From NCBI RefSeq assembly GCF_039871975.1, contig NZ_JBDPLL010000001.1: a stretch of DNA of 64,000 nt; one strand, given 5' to 3'. The DNA comes from Trichormus_B sp936914905. Its GTDB lineage: Bacteria > Cyanobacteriota > Cyanobacteriia > Cyanobacteriales > Nostocaceae. Below are positions 9,826 to 18,796 of this stretch, piece by piece; the first letter of the stretch is position 1, and every line of letters starts with the position of its first letter. Both the position numbers and the translations under genes were made by a program. A model generated the notes under the pieces. That model searched no databases. It had not been told where the DNA came from and worked only from the letters and a program-made list of their open reading frames with translations.

Positions 9826-10014
9826 TCAATTTATGTCAGAAGTTGGGGATATGAATTGACCATGACAAATTGCTCCTTCACCAGTTTCACCGTGAGTAAG
9901 AGACATAATTACGCGATGCGTGCGGTAGGTGAAGTGATCGCTAAATTCTGGAATTGCGACTAAGAAAAGCTGCTCTTCCTCTAACTATTGGACAATCATG
10001 CTGTATTGATTCAT
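9826..10014 (-). pseudogene. HicB-like antitoxin remnant
   Basis: A decayed small gene reading MNQYSMIVQ, then an in-frame TAG, then LEEEQLFLVAIPEFSD and on to a stop at 9826. The pattern of a short N-terminal strand, an E/D-rich turn, 'FLV.IPEF.D' and 'THGET.EGAI' resembles HicB-family antitoxins, where a Trp often stands at the stop position (TGG to TAG would explain it). No HicA partner is seen. The rest of 9771-10195 is featureless AT-rich DNA. The HicB assignment is from motif memory, not from a search. Confidence 0.55.
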
Positions 10015-10195
10015 TAATCCTCATACTCCCCTAATTGTTCTAATTCAGCGTTTTATTCTAAAATATTCGAAATGTACTTGTAAATATCTTGAGTGCTGAC
10101 CGTGTAGCTTGGCGTAGCCACCTGCTGGTGTAAATTTTTCCTGTTGCTATATCTTAATTAAGAAACTTAGCGAAAGTATAAAAAAATTTAGGAAT

Positions 10196-11255
10196 ATGTA
10201 CAAAGCTCCTTTAAATTTTCGCACAGCAAAATCATTGTGTCGGACTCTGTTTGCTGCTTTGTTTAGCAGTAGTATGTTGATGCCTAACTTTTGTACTCAA
10301 CCAGCAAGCGGCACAAGTAATGGAGTTTTGTCAGTTATCACCAAAAGCACTTAAGGACAAATAACAACTACGTTTATCAGCACTCAAAGGCAATAAAGAT
10401 GCTCAAGGTCGTTACCAAAAGCTAGTAAAAGAACACTCACAAAAATTACAAGATTGTCGCCGTCGAAATTGGCCTCAAACCCAAGCTATCTGGTTGCGTT
10501 TATATCCTTGTGAAACTCAGTCGGGAGTAATTGATCAGATTATGGATGAGATTGTCAACACTGGCTATAACCAAGTTTATTTGGAAGCATTTTATGATGG
10601 TCAGGTGTTGTTACCAGCAGCAGCTAATCCCACGGTTTGGCCTGCTGTGGTTCGCACTCCTGGTAAAGAAAAGGTAGATTTATTAGCCGCAGGAATTAAA
10701 AAAGGGCAATAACGGGGTTTAAAGGTTTATGCTAGGATGTTTACGATGAATTTTGACTATACTTACGGACAGATCCAGAGTATAAAAGATGCCGGTTACG
10801 TAATCGTAAAGGCCAAAATAGAATAGCAGTTGTACATAACCGTTCCCAGGTATTTGTTGACCCCTACAACCAGCAAGCAAAAAACGACTATTACCAAATG
10901 GTGTAAGAAGTAATGCGTCGTCGTCCTGATGGTTTGTTATTCGACTATGTACGTTATCCCCGACAAGCAGGAAGTGATTCTATTGCTACTAAAGTTGCAG
11001 ATTTATGGGTATTTACTCCCGCAACACAAGAAGCTTTACTGTGTCGTCCCAAAAATTATAAAGGCTTATAATTAATCCGTCGCTTTTTTAGTAAAGGATA
11101 TGTCACAGCAGGAGATATAGCTGAAGTTGATAAACTTTATCCCCAAGAAGATGAACCAATGTGGGAAGGCCGTAACCCTCCAGTTGCACAAGAATCACTG
11201 CTGACACCAAACCAGAGACAACCCATTTTAGAGTCCGAGTTATGGCTTTTGGCAG
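10196..11255 (+). pseudogene. Family 10 glycosylhydrolase-like protein, decayed and cut by the gap
   Basis: An N-terminal signal peptide (MYKAPLNFRTAK..., hydrophobic to about residue 35) starts at 10196 and stops after about 50 codons at a TAA. The reading then resumes in pieces: RLYPCETQSGVIDQIMDEI (10496 on), a TAA at 10710 where GQQRG would be expected, VYARMFTMNF, a frameshifted stretch, QMV then TAA (10904) then EVMRRRPDGLLFDYVRYP, and GL then TAA (11069) then LIRRFFSKGY. The 'RRRPDGLLFDYVRYP' block and the order of segments resemble cyanobacterial GHL10-type glycosylhydrolases. At least three stops are one transition or transversion from a sense codon. The 3' end is lost in the assembly gap. 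Confidence 0.65.
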
Positions 11256-11355
11256 NNNNNNNNNNNNNNNNNNNNNNNNNNNNNNNNNNNNNNNNNNNNN
11301 NNNNNNNNNNNNNNNNNNNNNNNNNNNNNNNNNNNNNNNNNNNNNNNNNNNNNNN
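11256..11355. other. Assembly gap (100 N)
   Basis: Exactly 100 N bases, a conventional length for a gap of unknown size. Two remnants on opposite strands are cut at its edges: the glycosylhydrolase-like pseudogene on the left and the phytochrome-like pseudogene on the right. Apparent reading frames across it are not real. Confidence 0.99.
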
Positions 11356-12173
11356 AATTGGCAGCAATTCTCAGACTAGATTTTGTTAAATCCACAGGAC
11401 CGTCAGTTACAGGATTATTGACAGGAAAAATTTCTACCGGTTCAAAATTAGCATCAGGAATTAACCTAATAGAATTCTCAATAAATAACTCCCTCGCAGA
11501 TTTGGGAATATCTGACTCTGGATAGAGTAACCCCAAATAAGTCTCTAACTCAGCTATTTTTTCCTCAGCAATAATATAACCATGTCCATCATCATTGAAT
11601 TTATAAAGCATGACTCGATCAAAATCTGTCACTTTCTGCACTTCTTGGACAATAATTTGAGAAAACTCTCGCTCGCAGGTTTTTCGTACTTCCTAAACGA
11701 TTTATGCATGCTATTGCTAAATGGTCAAAACTGAGAAAGGGAATATTTTTTTGAAAAATAGCCGGTTCTAATTCTAGAATCAAGAATCCTTCCGAATTCC
11801 GGTGAAATACAGCATCAAATACAGTATAATCATCACCTTTTTTTCTAATCCAAATTTTGGTAGGGTTGATAAAATCCAGATTTTGTTTTGATAACCCGGA
11901 TTTAATTCTCTCTAGCTGGTAGGGATCTACTAAATCTTCTAATGTTTTTTGCACCATATTTTCGGGAGATATTCCGGAAATATTTAAGGTGTTATTACTA
12001 ACTTGTAATATTTTTAAGCCCGGCTCTGCCAATACTAATAGAATTCCATGCTCTGCCAATACTAATAGAATTCCATGAGGTTGAGTTTTGTTCAAAATAT
12101 GAATTGGTGCTTCTTTCAAGCTCGTTATATTAATACTTGGAATATTTTGCACTTGTAACCCGATATCCATCAC
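11356..12173 (-). pseudogene. Phytochrome-type sensor (PAS-GAF) remnant, frameshifted
   Basis: The N-terminal part is a PAS_2-like domain (QPHGILLVL, LKILQVSNNT, FDAVFHRNSEGFLILELEP) that leads into a GAF/phytochrome domain (VTDFDRVMLYKFNDDGHG, YPESDIPKSAR, SIRLIPDANFEPVEI). The frame breaks near 11675: the DNA reads CTGCGAGCGAGAGTT where one copy of GCGA would keep the reading LREFSQIIVQEVQKV in frame, so a 4-bp duplication explains the shift. The chromophore-binding region and everything after it are lost in the gap. A 27-bp tandem duplication (12023-12076) adds nine residues in the PAS domain. It was probably a light-sensing histidine kinase. Confidence 0.82.
12023..12076. repeat. 27-bp tandem duplication inside the phytochrome remnant
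   Basis: Two exact copies of a 27-base unit lie head to tail (12023-12049 and 12050-12076). They encode HGILLVLAE twice. The insertion is in frame, so it did not by itself break the gene. Confidence 0.95.
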
Positions 12174-12477
12174 TGTTCCCCTCTATTATTTAGGTGCATC
12201 AAGAGTGGAGTGCGCGATCGATTCTTTCACCTGTCACGTTTAGTATCCTACCCAAATGTAACTCTCTTAGCACTGTTCAATTAATTCGCGGATTATTCAG
12301 AAATATGCTGTCTCTGTTATAAGAATCCCACCAATATAGCTAGCGAAAACTAAATCAGCTATTGAGCTAATCTTTAATTTGCCATGCTCTTTTAATTTTC
12401 TAGTCTCGTCAATATCATTATTTGTGTTAGTCGTCATTGGGTAGAGTTACCCTAATTTTCCAACTGCATACACTTTA

Positions 12478-12513
12478 ACAGTCAGTTATCCTAAAACAGT
12501 CAGTTATCCTAAA
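12478..12513. repeat. 18-bp tandem duplication
   Basis: Two exact copies of ACAGTCAGTTATCCTAAA lie head to tail. They lie in the 409-base stretch 12174-12582 between the phytochrome remnant and the mannosyltransferase-like gene, in which I see no gene. Confidence 0.95.
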
Positions 12514-12582
12514 TACCAATAAGAAATGTAAAATACAGGTGATTGGCTAAACGCTATTTTATGTAGCTATCTTAAGTAAGAA

Positions 12583-14088
12583 TCAAATCCAAGAATTAAA
12601 CCACATCCGCATTCTATAATCATCGTTAGAAATAGGTAAACCCAAATAAATGGGCATCCAAAAAATGAAAGCAACCATGATAGTGAAGGTGATTGTTAGA
12701 CCAAGTATACGCAGTTTCCGATAATAGCTACGAAGACACTGATCAATAAACCATGCGATCGCAATAAATGTAAAGACCACTGCACTCATATAATGGTAGA
12801 TAAAGACACAGCGATTTACCTTCACCCAAGGTAAAAAATTAGCAGCATAGTTGATAACTATATATAAACCAATCCAAGTATCAACAGCCATATTTTTGGG
12901 AATAAATACCCGTTTTTGTTGTATCCCTGGTATAACTATTTTTGCAAATAGCATCCCTATTAAAAATATCATTGCTGACAAGCCGAACCACCATAAAAAG
13001 GGATTACCCATCGCATGGACATCATAAACAACTTTCCCCGCAGCAGGAGGTAAGGGTGGTCCAAGTACAGGAAGGGGATCTTTAAAACTCTGAGTTGTTT
13101 GATAATAATAAGCCATTGGTCGAGTTAATAACGGCCATTTATACCAAGCTGCACAGTAAGGATGTACACTAGAGCTATTACCACCCAACTGAAGATGAAA
13201 CTGTAGAATTTGTTTATGAACCTCTATAAATCCATACCTTGTATCTAGTTGTAGGTGAGGAATCCAAATTAGACTATAAATTGCTGCGGGAATAATTCCC
13301 AAACACGATAACATCTGTACAATATTGATTTGAGTTAGGTTTTGTAGTGGGGTTTGAATATTAATTTCATCACTGTTAAATTGAGGGTTTGTAGAATTAA
13401 TTAAAGTATGTATATCAGAAAATGAGGGAACACGAGATGACGGTGCAAAAGATTGCAAGCGGCGAATTATCCAAGCTGCTATCCATATCCCATAGGCACC
13501 CACTAGAAACCATAAACCATTCCATTTTGTACCAACGGAAGTGCCAAAACTAATCCCAGCAATAACTAAAGCAAACCAACGTTGTTTATTTTGCTTTTCT
13601 AAAGCAAACAGAAAAAACCACTGTCCAGTCAAACCAAAAAAAACTATATAAATATTACTTAAAGCATAGCGAGATTCTACCAAGAATAAACCATCACAAG
13701 CCGTAATAAATCCTGCCAATAAAGCAAAACCACGAAGATAACTTAACTGATAAGTTAGTAAAATAACTATTAAAGGAATCAATGAACCTGTAAAAGCATT
13801 TGCCCAACGATAACTCCAAGGAGATAATGAAGAACCTGTTAAACCATTGACAGTATGTTGCCAAAGAGGAATATGATTACCAATCCAAATACCCAGACTA
13901 ATTATATATTGACTCAGTGGAGGATGAGCATTGAAAAAAGGTGTATGGGTAAGATAGTTATTACCAAATTGAGCAAAGTAAATTTCATCGAATACGAGGG
14001 TATTAAATCGGTCTAATCCCCAAAATCGTAAGCTAAATGACAGGATGAATATCGCTGTCATACATATCCGAAACCGTTTTTTAGTCAT
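12583..14088 (-). CDS. Protein O-mannosyltransferase-like membrane glycosyltransferase (GT39)
   Basis: A 501-aa integral membrane protein of the dolichyl/polyprenyl-phosphate-mannose-protein mannosyltransferase family (GT39, GT-C fold), which transfers a sugar from a lipid-phosphate donor to a protein or lipid on the periplasmic side. About ten hydrophobic segments are visible. The catalytic acidic pair of the first loop is present (VFDEIYFAQ, Asp34-Glu35), followed by NAHPPLSQYI, the loop typical of the family. An ATG start at 14088 gives a normal membrane-anchoring N-terminus. It is intact although its neighbours on both sides are decayed. The sugar and acceptor cannot be told from sequence. 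Confidence 0.87.
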   Translation of the reverse strand: MTKKRFRICMTAIFILSFSLRFWGLDRFNTLVFDEIYFAQFGNNYLTHTPFFNAHPPLSQYIISLGIWIGNHIPLWQHTVNGLTGSSLSPWSYRWANAFTGSLIPLIVILLTYQLSYLRGFALLAGFITACDGLFLVESRYALSNIYIVFFGLTGQWFFLFALEKQNKQRWFALVIAGISFGTSVGTKWNGLWFLVGAYGIWIAAWIIRRLQSFAPSSRVPSFSDIHTLINSTNPQFNSDEINIQTPLQNLTQINIVQMLSCLGIIPAAIYSLIWIPHLQLDTRYGFIEVHKQILQFHLQLGGNSSSVHPYCAAWYKWPLLTRPMAYYYQTTQSFKDPLPVLGPPLPPAAGKVVYDVHAMGNPFLWWFGLSAMIFLIGMLFAKIVIPGIQQKRVFIPKNMAVDTWIGLYIVINYAANFLPWVKVNRCVFIYHYMSAVVFTFIAIAWFIDQCLRSYYRKLRILGLTITFTIMVAFIFWMPIYLGLPISNDDYRMRMWFNSWI

Positions 14089-14139
14089 TGGTCAGTTATC
14101 ATTATATCACTGGAAGAACCCAAGAGGTTAATTTCCCTA

Positions 14140-14535
14140 TTACTGATTTATTTTATCAGATGCAGTTTGTTTAAATAAAAGCAGTTCTATACCGGAATAC
14201 TTAGTTATTAATCCTAATGGTTTCATTTTCAATCTTTCAGTAATACGGATAGAAGGATAATGTTCTGGTTTCACTACAGCATAAATGAATGACTGATAAA
14301 TGCAATTTACTAAAGCCTTAGTCAAGCATAGCGCGTCCAGCTTAGCATATCCTTTACCCCAAACAGAACGCTTTAAATGCCATCCTACTTCTATGTCTTG
14401 GGTGGGTACGTGATGTTCATCTAGCAGTTGGCAGAGTATAATAGCCCCCGCAATCTTTTTTGTATCTTTTTCAAGAATTTCCCAAGAGCCAGTACCATTT
14501 TTGTATTCGTCCGATTGCTCTTCAATTAAATGCTG
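14140..14535 (-). pseudogene. GNAT acetyltransferase, N-terminally truncated
   Basis: An open stretch begins after a TAG at 14536-14538 without a usable early start and reads EEQSDEYKNGTGSWEILEKD, AGAIILCQLL, IEVGWHLKRSVWGKGYAK, IYAVVKPEHYPSIRITERL and GIELLLFKQ. 'GW.L.R..WGKGYA' and 'V.P.N.PSIRV.EKLGM' are typical of the acetyl-CoA-binding part of RimJ/RimL-like GNAT enzymes. The first strands of the fold are missing, and the region between GYAK and TKAL is altered. Its upstream end overlaps the end of the next gene by about 10 bases, so a rearrangement at this point may have removed its head. Confidence 0.75.
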
Positions 14536-14921
14536 CTATTGATGTTTCCTCCATATTTCCATATTTGATTAATCTGTCCACTATCTAATTTTCTCTTTTC
14601 TTTTTTATTCTTCTTATTATTTCTCTTATCGGGTATATCCTCTATGCATATTTCAGGTATTCTTAAGTTTCCACTAGCACCTATACAATCTAACATATGA
14701 TTTATACTATGTCGGCATTCAATGATTTCTTGGAATGAATCCAAACCAGTGGAAGTACAACACTTTTTTTTCATGAACATTACTTTAAGACCACATTCAA
14801 CGGCGTAAAATAATAATAAGTGATGGGCATTAGTACGAGGTATAGGTGTTTTGTGATAAGCAGATATGTTTCTTAGCCAAGCTTTCTCCATTTCTTTGTC
14901 TGTCAAAGGTATTTTTGCCAT
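14526..14921 (-). CDS. Small hypothetical protein
   Basis: About 131 aa, not recognised with confidence. The N-terminal half is helical with a segment 'NAHHLLLFYAVECGLKVMFMKKK'-like in character (RTNAHHLLLFYAVECGLK), which resembles helical cores of some cyanobacterial HEPN-like hypotheticals; the C-terminal third is very Lys/Asn rich (NNKKNKKEKRK). The frame is open to a TTG at 14960, but the ATG at 14921 fits better. It lies between recG and the GNAT remnant on the same strand; the stop of the gene overlaps the remnant. It may itself be a fragment. Confidence 0.45.
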   Translation of the reverse strand: MAKIPLTDKEMEKAWLRNISAYHKTPIPRTNAHHLLLFYAVECGLKVMFMKKKCCTSTGLDSFQEIIECRHSINHMLDCIGASGNLRIPEICIEDIPDKRNNKKNKKEKRKLDSGQINQIWKYGGNINSSI

Positions 14922-14965
14922 TAAAGTGTTTTTATTCCCTGTAATTAATATTTTACCCAAATATA

Positions 14966-17449
14966 TTACGTTAAAATCGCTCCACCCATTAACCGCGCAT
15001 ACCTATACTTCAACTCCTCTTCCATCAACGGCCAACACGCCAAACTTACGTCCATATCAATCACCTTCTCTGCTGCTTGTCGCGCTAACAGCAAAACATC
15101 CTCATCTTCCACTAAACTAGCCAAAGTAAAATCTACTATCCCTGATTGACGAGTTCCCATAACTTCTCCAGGCCCCCGAAAACGCATATCCATTTCCGAG
15201 ATAAAAAACCCATCCTGGGACTGTTCCAATACCTTCAATCGTTGTTGAGCATCCGGACTTCTGGAACTACTTATTAATACACAGTAAGATTGCGCTGCAC
15301 CTCGACCCACACGCCCCCGTAATTGATGCAACTGCGATAAACCAAATCTTTCTGCGTGTTCAATTAGCATCACCGTGGCATTTGGCACATCTACACCAAC
15401 TTCAACTACAGTAGTAGAAACTAATATCTGCGTTTCATTATCCCGAAATTTGGTAATTGCTTCGTCTTTCTCCGCTGAAGTCATACGTCCATGCAATAAC
15501 CCAACTTGAAAATCAGGAAAAATGCTTTCTTGTAATTTTTGATGTTCATCTACAGCCGATCGCAAATCCAGCTTTTCTGACTCTTCCACCAACGGTAAAA
15601 CCACGTATATTTGTCTACCTTGGACAACTTCTCTCCGTATTAAATCGTAAGCTTGGTGTCGTTGCTGACCTATTAACAAAGTTGTTTGAATTTGTTGTCT
15701 ACCTGGTGGTAATTCATCAATTTGGCTAACATCTAAATCACCATGTAGTATTAAAGCCAATGTCCTGGGAATTGGAGTTGCAGTCATTGTTAAAACATGA
15801 GGTTGTTCACCTTTTTGTTGTAATTTCGCTCTTTGTTCCACCCCAAAACGATGCTGTTCATCAATGACAACTAAACGCAATTGTTGGAAATTGACTTGAT
15901 CCTGAATTAAGGTATGAGTTCCTACTAATAAAGGTAGTTCACCTGTTTCTAACTGAGAATAAATTTCTCGTCTTTTCGCTGTTCTTGTTGAACCTGTTAA
16001 TAATTCAACGGGTAAATGTAGTAAGTTAAACCAACTCACTAACTTCCTATAATGTTGTTCTGCTAATACTTCCGTCGGAGCCATCAAGGCTGCTTGATAA
16101 CCAGATTGAATAGCGGCTAAAATAGCAACCACCGCAACGACTGTTTTACCTGAACCCACATCACCCTGAACTAGACGATTCATCGGTGTAGGTTTTTGTA
16201 AATCGTTGAGTATGTCATTGATAACTCTTTGTTGAGCGTTGGTAAGTTTAAAAGGAAGAATTTCGTTAAATTGTTCTAATAATTTGCCCTTTGGTGCAAG
16301 CACGGCACTGGTTTGAATTTCTTTAGCTTTTCGCCGACGTTGCAATAAACCTAGTTGGAGATAGAAAAATTCGTCAAAAACCAAACGACGGCGGGCAGTT
16401 TTTAAAGTGTCGCTATCTTTAGGAAAATGAATATTGGCGATCACATCCTTCAATTCCATCAAACCATACTTTTGCCGCAAACCACCAGGTAAAGGGTCCT
16501 TCAAATTTACCGCAGCAGGTAAAGCTGCAATTACAGCTTGTCTCACTGTATTTGCCATAACTCCCTCAGTCAAAGTATAAATCGGCACAACCCGTCCAAT
16601 AGTTAGCGAATTAATGGCATCTCCTGGATTTGCCAACACTTCCAACTCTGGGTTATCCAGGGTTAAACCATATTTACTAGCTTTGACCAAACCACAAGCC
16701 GCTATCACACTATCCACAGCATAACGGCGTTTTAAACTTTCCTGCCAAGCACGACTACTAAATCGCGCCCCAGCATAAAAACGAGCAACTTTAATTTGGC
16801 CTGTATTATCTTTGAGGATCAATTCTAAAATTGATAACTTCCTATTTTTAGGGCTAGTGAAACAGTTACAACGCTTCACTGTTGCTATTATCGTTACTGT
16901 TTCACCTCCCTGCAAGTCTTGAATATTCACCTGACGTGCATAATCAATATGATCACGAGGATAGTAAAACAATAAATCACGGACAGTTAATAAATCCAAA
17001 CGCGCTAAATTTTCAGCTTTTCTAATACCAATTTCTGCTATATCGCTGAGTTTTTGATCAATTTTGGGAGCGAGTCGCCGACTAACTTTCGCAGCGATTG
17101 GGGTTCTGGAATTTTCGGCTTTGCTTGGGTATATTCTCCCCTGCTCCCTTTCGCTTTTCAGGTCTACCTCCTCCAGATCTTTTTCTAATTTGTAGAGATA
17201 TCTTCTGACTTCTGCTACTAAGTGCTGTCTGACTTGTACTTCCCAATTTGGATATTCATCAAATTGCATTGCTATTTGGTGCCAGTGCGATCGCTCTTTT
17301 GGTGGCAAACCTGGGGGGAATTTCCCAAAAGTCAAACTCAGAAATTCACTGAAGCAATATTGCTTACCCACCAAATCTGTAAAGCCATGTTCAGCCTCTA
17401 GAGCCAAGGCCTTATGCAATCTGATCCAATCGGGCTTTTCATTAGTCAT
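14966..17449 (-). CDS. recG: ATP-dependent DNA helicase RecG
   Basis: RecG remodels stalled replication forks and Holliday junctions by reversing or branch-migrating them. The 827-aa chain has the expected order: an N-terminal extension usual in cyanobacteria (about 130 residues), the wedge/OB domain (VTIIATVKRC region), then the SF2 helicase core with Walker A GDVGSGKT at 429-436, the DEQH box at 530-533, TATPIPRT (motif III) and the C-terminal QLRGRVGRG (motif VI), followed by MRFRGPGEVMGTRQSG near the end, which is specific to RecG. The ATG start at 17449 gives a natural N-terminus. The conserved hypothetical upstream lies 72 bases away on the same strand. Confidence 0.97.
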   Translation of the reverse strand: MTNEKPDWIRLHKALALEAEHGFTDLVGKQYCFSEFLSLTFGKFPPGLPPKERSHWHQIAMQFDEYPNWEVQVRQHLVAEVRRYLYKLEKDLEEVDLKSEREQGRIYPSKAENSRTPIAAKVSRRLAPKIDQKLSDIAEIGIRKAENLARLDLLTVRDLLFYYPRDHIDYARQVNIQDLQGGETVTIIATVKRCNCFTSPKNRKLSILELILKDNTGQIKVARFYAGARFSSRAWQESLKRRYAVDSVIAACGLVKASKYGLTLDNPELEVLANPGDAINSLTIGRVVPIYTLTEGVMANTVRQAVIAALPAAVNLKDPLPGGLRQKYGLMELKDVIANIHFPKDSDTLKTARRRLVFDEFFYLQLGLLQRRRKAKEIQTSAVLAPKGKLLEQFNEILPFKLTNAQQRVINDILNDLQKPTPMNRLVQGDVGSGKTVVAVVAILAAIQSGYQAALMAPTEVLAEQHYRKLVSWFNLLHLPVELLTGSTRTAKRREIYSQLETGELPLLVGTHTLIQDQVNFQQLRLVVIDEQHRFGVEQRAKLQQKGEQPHVLTMTATPIPRTLALILHGDLDVSQIDELPPGRQQIQTTLLIGQQRHQAYDLIRREVVQGRQIYVVLPLVEESEKLDLRSAVDEHQKLQESIFPDFQVGLLHGRMTSAEKDEAITKFRDNETQILVSTTVVEVGVDVPNATVMLIEHAERFGLSQLHQLRGRVGRGAAQSYCVLISSSRSPDAQQRLKVLEQSQDGFFISEMDMRFRGPGEVMGTRQSGIVDFTLASLVEDEDVLLLARQAAEKVIDMDVSLACWPLMEEELKYRYARLMGGAILT

Positions 17450-17521
17450 TAGTTATTAGTCAGTGGTCAGTAGTCATTAGTAAAAACCTCTTCCCTATAA
17501 ACTGTAATCTATTGCCTACAG

Positions 17522-18436
17522 CTAGTCCTCAAACCAACTAGCACGCCAGGCAGCTTCCGCTTCTGCAACTTTTAGTTCTCGTTGCTTTTTTTGATAATCT
17601 CGTCCCAACTTACTCAATTGTAGTAAAGTATTACGGATTTGCTTGCGCCCTGACAAGAGTGTGGTATCAGCAAATTCAATTTCTCCCAGTCGCAAGTTAA
17701 TAGTCATCAGTTGCGTCAAACGAGAATCTTCTGATTGCTGCTCACTACTGATTTCTATAACTATGTTTAATAGGTTGGGTGGTCCTGGTATCATCTCACC
17801 AGAAGCTTCTGAGGCTGCGGCTGCGGCTGCTAACATTGGTTCTGGCAATTTGTTGGGTAAAATCCCAGCTTTTTGAAACAAAACATTAGCATCATGGGAA
17901 ATTCTTTTCAGCGTCTCCTGAATTCCTGCTTCCAAGTCTTGATGCCATTCTGCCACTTCTACAGGGTTCGAAGGACCTAAATATTTTGGATTTTGGATTT
18001 TGGATTTTAGTGTAGCAGCCGCTGTATTAGTGCTTTCTATCGATGGAGGACTGCTTAAGCTCACGGGATTGTTTTCACTTTCGTCAATTTCCTGGGATTC
18101 CTCAATTTCACCATGTTCTTCATTGGTCTCATTTTCCTCAGATACCTGAGTTGCCTCTCCCTGAATATAAACGAGCAGCTCTTCAGCGGCTTTTTGGCCT
18201 AATTTACGAATGCCTTGTTGTAATTTTTGCCGCTGATTCAGTGACAACTTCAGAAACTTGTCAGGATATCCCTGAGTACAAAGGTGATAAGATGCGAAAA
18301 TCAACTGTTTTTGTAAGGATTTGCCCAGGTTATTTAAATAACTAACATAATTCGTGTTGAGTTCAGTGGCGATCACTCTAATCGCCTCTTTTAGCATTGT
18401 AATATCCTGTTCTATTCGTTCAATTGCTCTGGCCAT
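17522..18436 (-). CDS. Conserved cyanobacterial hypothetical protein
   Basis: A 304-aa soluble protein with helical N- and C-terminal parts (IERIEQDITMLKEAI at the start; GRDYQKKQRELKVAEAEAAWRASWFED at the end) joined by an acidic, low-complexity linker (residues about 95-150). Part of the linker (SKIQNPKYLG) is encoded by a GGATTTTGGATTTTGGATTT repeat that also occurs between genes in this window, so repeat DNA has probably entered the coding frame. I recognise it only as a protein conserved in filamentous cyanobacteria next to recG; no function is assigned. It is on the same strand as recG, 72 bases upstream. Confidence 0.75.
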   Translation of the reverse strand: MARAIERIEQDITMLKEAIRVIATELNTNYVSYLNNLGKSLQKQLIFASYHLCTQGYPDKFLKLSLNQRQKLQQGIRKLGQKAAEELLVYIQGEATQVSEENETNEEHGEIEESQEIDESENNPVSLSSPPSIESTNTAAATLKSKIQNPKYLGPSNPVEVAEWHQDLEAGIQETLKRISHDANVLFQKAGILPNKLPEPMLAAAAAASEASGEMIPGPPNLLNIVIEISSEQQSEDSRLTQLMTINLRLGEIEFADTTLLSGRKQIRNTLLQLSKLGRDYQKKQRELKVAEAEAAWRASWFED

Positions 18437-18542
18437 ATCTTCTCGTTATTTTCCATCTGAACCAATACAAAAATGTTAACAATTGCTCACTCCAAATCTC
18501 TGGCACATTTAAAAACACAGGATTTAAGATTTTCAATTACCT

Positions 18543-18635
18543 CTAGTACCGCCGTGATTTCAAAATAGTGCTTCCAGCAGGCTGCACCAACAAAATTCAA
18601 AATGCTTGGTTGATTTACGCGCCGTACTGTACTAG
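18543..18635. repeat. Small interspersed element, copy 2 (CTAGTAC ends)
   Basis: A 93-bp copy starting CTAGTACCGCCGTGATTT and ending TTACGCGCCGTACTGTACTAG. It keeps both ends of copy 1 (3917-4072) and the AACAAAATTCAAAATGCTTGGTT middle piece, but lacks about 60 internal bases. The surrounding 18437-18796 holds no gene; a run of TAATGACTAA repeats precedes tsf near 18760. Confidence 0.7.
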
Positions 18636-18796
18636 TGTACTGAATTGCAATAAAATACAGGCCAGCAAAGCTTGCTAGACCTGTTATTTCAGTAATAATT
18701 ACTCAAAAGCTGATAGTCAAAAGCCTTTAGTTAATTATTAATTATAAACGTATAAAAACTGACCAATGACTAATGACTAAATAACTAATGACTAAA

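Noticed and set aside
11137..11641. Open frames running through the N gap
   Set aside because: They cross unknown bases, so their continuity is artificial; the real content is the two remnants on either side.
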